Below are positions 4,927 to 7,729 of a stretch of 7,729 nucleotides of DNA, one piece after another. A program made the translations under genes and the position numbers. Numbering within the stretch: the first letter of the stretch is position 1; the number at the start of each line of letters is the position of its first letter. This stretch comes from Prevotella sp. CAG:1092 (GTDB lineage: Bacteria > Bacteroidota > Bacteroidia > Bacteroidales > Bacteroidaceae): assembly GCA_000436915.1 (NCBI GenBank), contig HF994149.1:1-7729 (forward strand). Direction: 5' to 3'. The notes beneath the pieces are model-generated. The model was not told the origin of the DNA and did no database searches. It worked only from the letters and a program-made list of their open reading frames with translations.

Positions 4927-6612
4927 TATGCTGAATTTAAAGATTCGTGCGCTGTAAGGTCTAACATCAGCAGGGAACATGCCATCCTTCTGCAATGTAA
5001 TAGTCTGCTGTTCGCCTGTAAGCAGGTCTACAGCCTCTACTGTTGTTTCAGGAATATTCAAGAAATTGAAAGCATGCTCAGGAATCATAACCTTAAGATT
5101 CATCCTGTCGGCAGAGAAGTTTGTTACCACCATCAACACCTCGTTGGCTGCCTTACGCAAGAAAGCATAGTTAACACGAGGATTGAAATGCTGAGAAGCG
5201 GGGTTCACATACATAAGGTCGAAGAATTCGCCATCATATACAGCCTTCTCCCTATTAGCGATGCGCAATATCTGCTGATACTGCACAGCCAACGCCTTAG
5301 CATCTTTGGAGATATGGCGACGGTCGAAATAACCATTGCGCAAAGTGTCGAGCGACCAATAGTCGAATATCGTTGTGCGTCCATCCCTACCAGAGAAACC
5401 TTCGGCATCCATGCCCTTTTCGCCAAACTCCTGTCCGGCATAGAGCATAAAAGGATTACGCATAAGCAAAGCACTTACCACAACTCCCGGAATAGCCTTC
5501 TTGGCATCGCCACAGAAGAAGTCGGAAGCTATACGCTGCTCATCGTGGTTCTCAAGGAAATAGAGCATGTGCTGAGCAATGTCGCCAACAGTTTGCCATT
5601 GATATGTAATAGCAGAAGCTGGACGACGACCGCAGATTACATCGCGTATGCAATCATACATTCCCACCTTGTCATAGAGATAGTCGAAACCAGAATCTAC
5701 GAAGGTGTGATATTGGTTGCCGTCATAAACTTCGCCTATGAAGTCAATCTGTGGGTAGCGATTCTTAACGACGGTAGTGGCATAACGCCAAAATGATGAA
5801 GGCACCATTTCTGCCATGTCGCAACGGAAACCATCTACACCCTTTGAAGCCCAGAAAAGCAAGATGTCGGTCATCTTAGCCCATGTGTTTGGGATAGGGT
5901 CGAAATGATAGCTACGACCACGACCATTGCAATAGTCTACACCATAATTGAGTTTCACAGTCTCATACCAGTCATTGTCGCTAGGACGGTTGTCGAAGCG
6001 GTCATTGCCTGTAGCCTTAGCAGGATTCTCTATATAGTCAGCCTCTTTATCTTCACGATTACGATAAGCGCTAACTCCCGACAAATCAAGCTGATAATCG
6101 GAATAATAGAAGTTATTCTGCGGTGAGAAATTCATCCCTTGATTGTCGTCTTCGCCAAGATCTTTAACTCCAGCAGGCTTCTTTATAGAATGGTATTCGC
6201 GAGCCACATGGTTAGGAACAAAGTCGATAATCACCTTCATGCCTGCCTTATGCGTACGCTCCACCAAATGTTCAAACTCCTGCATACGCTCATCCACATT
6301 TTCTGCCAAGTCTGGGTCTATATCATAATAGTCGGCTATGGCGTATGGCGAACCAGCCACACCCTTTACAACGAGAGGATTCTGGCGAGGAATGCCGTAA
6401 GTGGAATAATCAGTTTGAGTGGCATGGCGGATAACGCCAGTGTACCATACATGAGTGATACCCATGTCATGGATATGGCGCAATACGGTAGCATCGAAGT
6501 CGTTCAACTTTCCCACTCCATTCTCAGCAACCGAACCAGCCACCTTGCGAGTGGTGTTGCGGTTGCCGAAAAGGCGGGTGAATATCTGATAGATTACTAT
6601 CTTCTTATCCAT
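4450..6612 (-). CDS. GH13 alpha-amylase-type glycoside hydrolase fused to an AlaX-like tRNA-editing domain
   Basis: One uninterrupted frame of 720 residues. Residues 1-430 are a GH13 barrel: region I DFVPNH (130-135), region II GFRCDMAE (261-268; nucleophile Asp265), region III FIGEVYD (291-297; acid/base Glu294) and region IV FLENHD (352-357; Asp357). All catalytic residues are intact. A beta-rich domain C spans about 440-560. No signal peptide is present, so it should act on glycogen or maltodextrins in the cytosol; exact specificity is unknown. From Met563 the protein changes to an alanyl-tRNA-synthetase-editing module of about 158 residues, the size of a free-standing small AlaX, which removes wrong amino acids from tRNA(Ala). 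Putative zinc ligands are His583 and His587 in HTAEH, and Cys684 and His688 in CIGKH. The start ATG (6612) lies 53 bp after the fabD stop, without a clear Shine-Dalgarno. No functional reason to join the modules is known to me. Fusion of two adjacent genes by a small indel, or a sequence error, is possible. Confidence 0.9.
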   Translation of the reverse strand: MDKKIVIYQIFTRLFGNRNTTRKVAGSVAENGVGKLNDFDATVLRHIHDMGITHVWYTGVIRHATQTDYSTYGIPRQNPLVVKGVAGSPYAIADYYDIDPDLAENVDERMQEFEHLVERTHKAGMKVIIDFVPNHVAREYHSIKKPAGVKDLGEDDNQGMNFSPQNNFYYSDYQLDLSGVSAYRNREDKEADYIENPAKATGNDRFDNRPSDNDWYETVKLNYGVDYCNGRGRSYHFDPIPNTWAKMTDILLFWASKGVDGFRCDMAEMVPSSFWRYATTVVKNRYPQIDFIGEVYDGNQYHTFVDSGFDYLYDKVGMYDCIRDVICGRRPASAITYQWQTVGDIAQHMLYFLENHDEQRIASDFFCGDAKKAIPGVVVSALLMRNPFMLYAGQEFGEKGMDAEGFSGRDGRTTIFDYWSLDTLRNGYFDRRHISKDAKALAVQYQQILRIANREKAVYDGEFFDLMYVNPASQHFNPRVNYAFLRKAANEVLMVVTNFSADRMNLKVMIPEHAFNFLNIPETTVEAVDLLTGEQQTITLQKDGMFPADVRPYSARIFKFSIMKETADYLFNEHNKEEFPPAHTAEHLLNQVMVRMFGCERSRNAHVERKKSKISYILDHKPARQEEKAIEQQMQQLIDADLPVTFEVVDKDNLPKGIDKSRLPEDASQQVRLVRIGDFDVCPCIGKHVRSTSQIGRFELLGTNWDEQTHSFRIRFKVVQ

Positions 6613-6618
6613 AACTAT

Positions 6619-6660
6619 GAAGGGTAGTCAAAAAATTACAAGTAACTTTTATTGCCCTTC
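6619..6660 (-). repeat. Inverted repeat spanning the fabD-amylase gap
   Basis: GAAGGG (6619-6624) and CCCTTC (6655-6660) are exact complements enclosing 30 nt in the 53-bp gap between the fabD stop and the amylase start. The long loop and the absence of a following T-run make it a poor terminator. It could sit in the amylase leader RNA. No promoter was seen in the gap, so readthrough from fabD is plausible. Confidence 0.25.
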
Positions 6661-6665
6661 TTCTA

Positions 6666-7553
6666 TTACTGGATACCAGCTACTTTGACGTTCTTGTCGA
6701 TACGGCCAATCATACCCTGAAGAGCCTTACCAGGACCACACTCTGTGAAGTCGTCAGCACCGTCAGCAATCATATTCTGAACGCTTGATGTCCAGCGTAC
6801 AGAGCTTGTGAGCTGAGCAATGAGGTTTGCCTTGATTTCTTCTGCGTCAGTATGTGGCTTACCGTCAACATTCTGATATACAGGACACTTAGGAGCTGAG
6901 AATACAGTCTGCTCGATAGCTGCCTGAAGCTCATCCTTAGCTGGCTGCATGAGTGGAGAGTGGAAAGCACCACCAACCTTCAAAGGCAATGCACGCTTAG
7001 CGCCAGCAGCCTTCAAAGCCTCACAAGCCTTGTTGATTGCATCTACAGTACCCGAAATAACGAGCTGACCAGGACAGTTGTAGTTAGCTGCAACAACAAC
7101 CTCACCCTCAGCAGAAATCTGAGAGCAAACCTCCTCAACCTTCTCGTCTAGCAAACCGATGATGGCAGCCATAAGTCCAGGATTAGCCTCGCAAGCCTTC
7201 TGCATAGCGTTAGCACGTGCAGCAACAAGCTTTACACCATCCTCGAAGCTGATAGCACCAGCAGCAACAAGTGCAGAGAACTCACCAAGTGAGTGACCTG
7301 CAACCATAGCTGGAGCAAACTCGTCGCCAAGGCAGATAGCGGTGATTACACTATGAAGGAACACAGCAGGCTGTGTAACGTTGGTCTGCTTTAGCTGCTC
7401 GTCAGTACCAGCAAACATAATATCGGTAATCTTGAAACCAAGTATTTCGTCGGCCTTATCAAAAAGAGCCTTTGCTGTAGCGTTGTTGTCGTAGAGCTCT
7501 TTGCCCATACCAACAAACTGTGAACCCTGTCCAGGGAATACAAATGCTTTCAT
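6666..7553 (-). CDS. fabD: Malonyl-CoA:ACP transacylase FabD
   Basis: A complete cytosolic enzyme of 295 residues that moves malonyl from CoA to acyl carrier protein, supplying the extender unit for type II fatty acid synthesis. The N-terminus FVFPGQGSQFVGMG (4-17) is typical. The nucleophile elbow GHSLGEF (86-92) carries Ser88, Arg113 in the AARANAM segment would bind the malonyl carboxylate, and AFHSP (196-200) carries His198. Gln9 and Gln61 (TQPA) complete the expected pocket. Other blocks are NYNCPGQLVISG (157-168) and the C-terminal ECGPGKALQGM (271-281). Length is close to the family norm of about 300. It stands apart from other fab genes here. A terminator 88 bp upstream separates it from the preceding gene, yet no clean TAnnTTTG promoter was found in 7554-7650, only very AT-rich sequence. 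Confidence 0.97.
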   Translation of the reverse strand: MKAFVFPGQGSQFVGMGKELYDNNATAKALFDKADEILGFKITDIMFAGTDEQLKQTNVTQPAVFLHSVITAICLGDEFAPAMVAGHSLGEFSALVAAGAISFEDGVKLVAARANAMQKACEANPGLMAAIIGLLDEKVEEVCSQISAEGEVVVAANYNCPGQLVISGTVDAINKACEALKAAGAKRALPLKVGGAFHSPLMQPAKDELQAAIEQTVFSAPKCPVYQNVDGKPHTDAEEIKANLIAQLTSSVRWTSSVQNMIADGADDFTECGPGKALQGMIGRIDKNVKVAGIQ

Positions 7554-7640
7554 AAAAATAAATAGATTATTATTAATATAAAAAAAGTATGCTAAAAGGT
7601 GAAAATATACAGTATCAACAACAAAATAGCATTAAAATAA

Positions 7641-7680
7641 AACTAAAAACCCCGAAACATTCCACGAAGAATGAATCGGG
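7641..7680 (-). terminator. Intrinsic terminator of the gene at the right edge
   Basis: On the minus strand, CCCGA (7680-7676) pairs with TCGGG (7655-7651) and CATTC (7673-7669) with GAATG (7662-7658). The two stems are separated by a 2-nt internal mismatch and the loop is TTCGTG. The hairpin is followed by GTTTTTAGTTTTATTTT. It lies 29 bp after the stop of the edge gene and ends transcription before fabD. The remaining gap to fabD (7554-7640) is AT-rich with nothing else recognised. Confidence 0.8.
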
Positions 7681-7709
7681 ATTATGGATTGTTGCTTTAC
7701 AGTACTAAA

Positions 7710-7729
7710 TTATTCAGCTGCTGGAGCCT
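7710..7729 (-). CDS. C-terminal end of an unidentified gene (5' part outside the window)
   Basis: Only about six codons are visible. On the minus strand one frame reads Ala-Pro-Ala-Ala-Glu and then TAA (7712-7710), placed suitably ahead of the terminator at 7680-7641. An Ala/Pro/Glu-rich tail is common on several abundant proteins of this phylum, including some ribosomal proteins, but too little is visible to name it. A second frame also gives a stop nearby, so even the frame is a best guess. Confidence 0.4.

Noticed and set aside
4705..5796. A 363-codon open frame on the plus strand opposite the amylase
   Set aside because: It is antisense to a gene with all catalytic motifs intact, shows no recognisable protein family, and is a typical shadow of biased codon use.
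6613..6665. A terminator between fabD and the amylase
   Set aside because: The 6-bp repeat encloses 30 nt and is not followed by a T-run in the direction of transcription.
7554..7650. A Bacteroidota promoter for fabD
   Set aside because: Candidates such as TATTTTG and TATATTTTC do not match TAnnTTTG with a correctly spaced -33 element, so none was annotated.

Overview
The window looks like a chromosomal segment of a Bacteroidota member, most likely order Bacteroidales and Prevotella-like. This rests on three promoter-like sites that share the Bacteroidota -7 element TAnnTTTG (each reads TACCTTTGC), on the scarcity of Shine-Dalgarno sequences and the A-rich leaders, and on protein character. 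No database search was possible, so the genus is an inference. Nothing looks like phage, insertion sequence, CRISPR or RNA genes. The coding content is mostly housekeeping metabolism, but several details are unusual.

Layout. Positions 1-398 (-) hold the N-terminal part of a HAD phosphatase of the phosphoglycolate phosphatase type. Positions 399-679 are a divergent promoter region with a repeated A-rich leader. Positions 680-1726 (+) encode MltG, a membrane-anchored endolytic murein transglycosylase, followed by a hairpin terminator that can serve both strands. Everything from 1857 to the right edge is on the minus strand. Read in its transcription direction from the right, it contains the last codons of an unidentified gene and its terminator, fabD, a GH13 alpha-amylase-type enzyme fused in frame to an AlaX-like tRNA-editing domain, a ThiD-like/AraC regulator, and pdxS-pdxT.

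The most interesting part is 3366-4421 together with pdxST. A protein made of a truncated, active-site-less ThiD/PdxK-type vitamin-kinase domain joined to a complete AraC DNA-binding domain lies directly upstream of the two PLP synthase genes. Between them are an 8+8 bp perfect inverted repeat, a Bacteroidota-type promoter and a foldable leader. I infer a one-component, ligand-sensing regulator of vitamin B6 synthesis, comparable in logic but not in ancestry to MocR/PdxR regulators, which fuse an aminotransferase-like domain to a GntR domain.

Two coding oddities need checking. pdxS carries an exact 21-bp tandem duplication, which inserts seven residues into the conserved second strand of its barrel. 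The amylase and AlaX modules form one uninterrupted frame where two genes would normally be expected, and the junction contains an out-of-frame TAATG.
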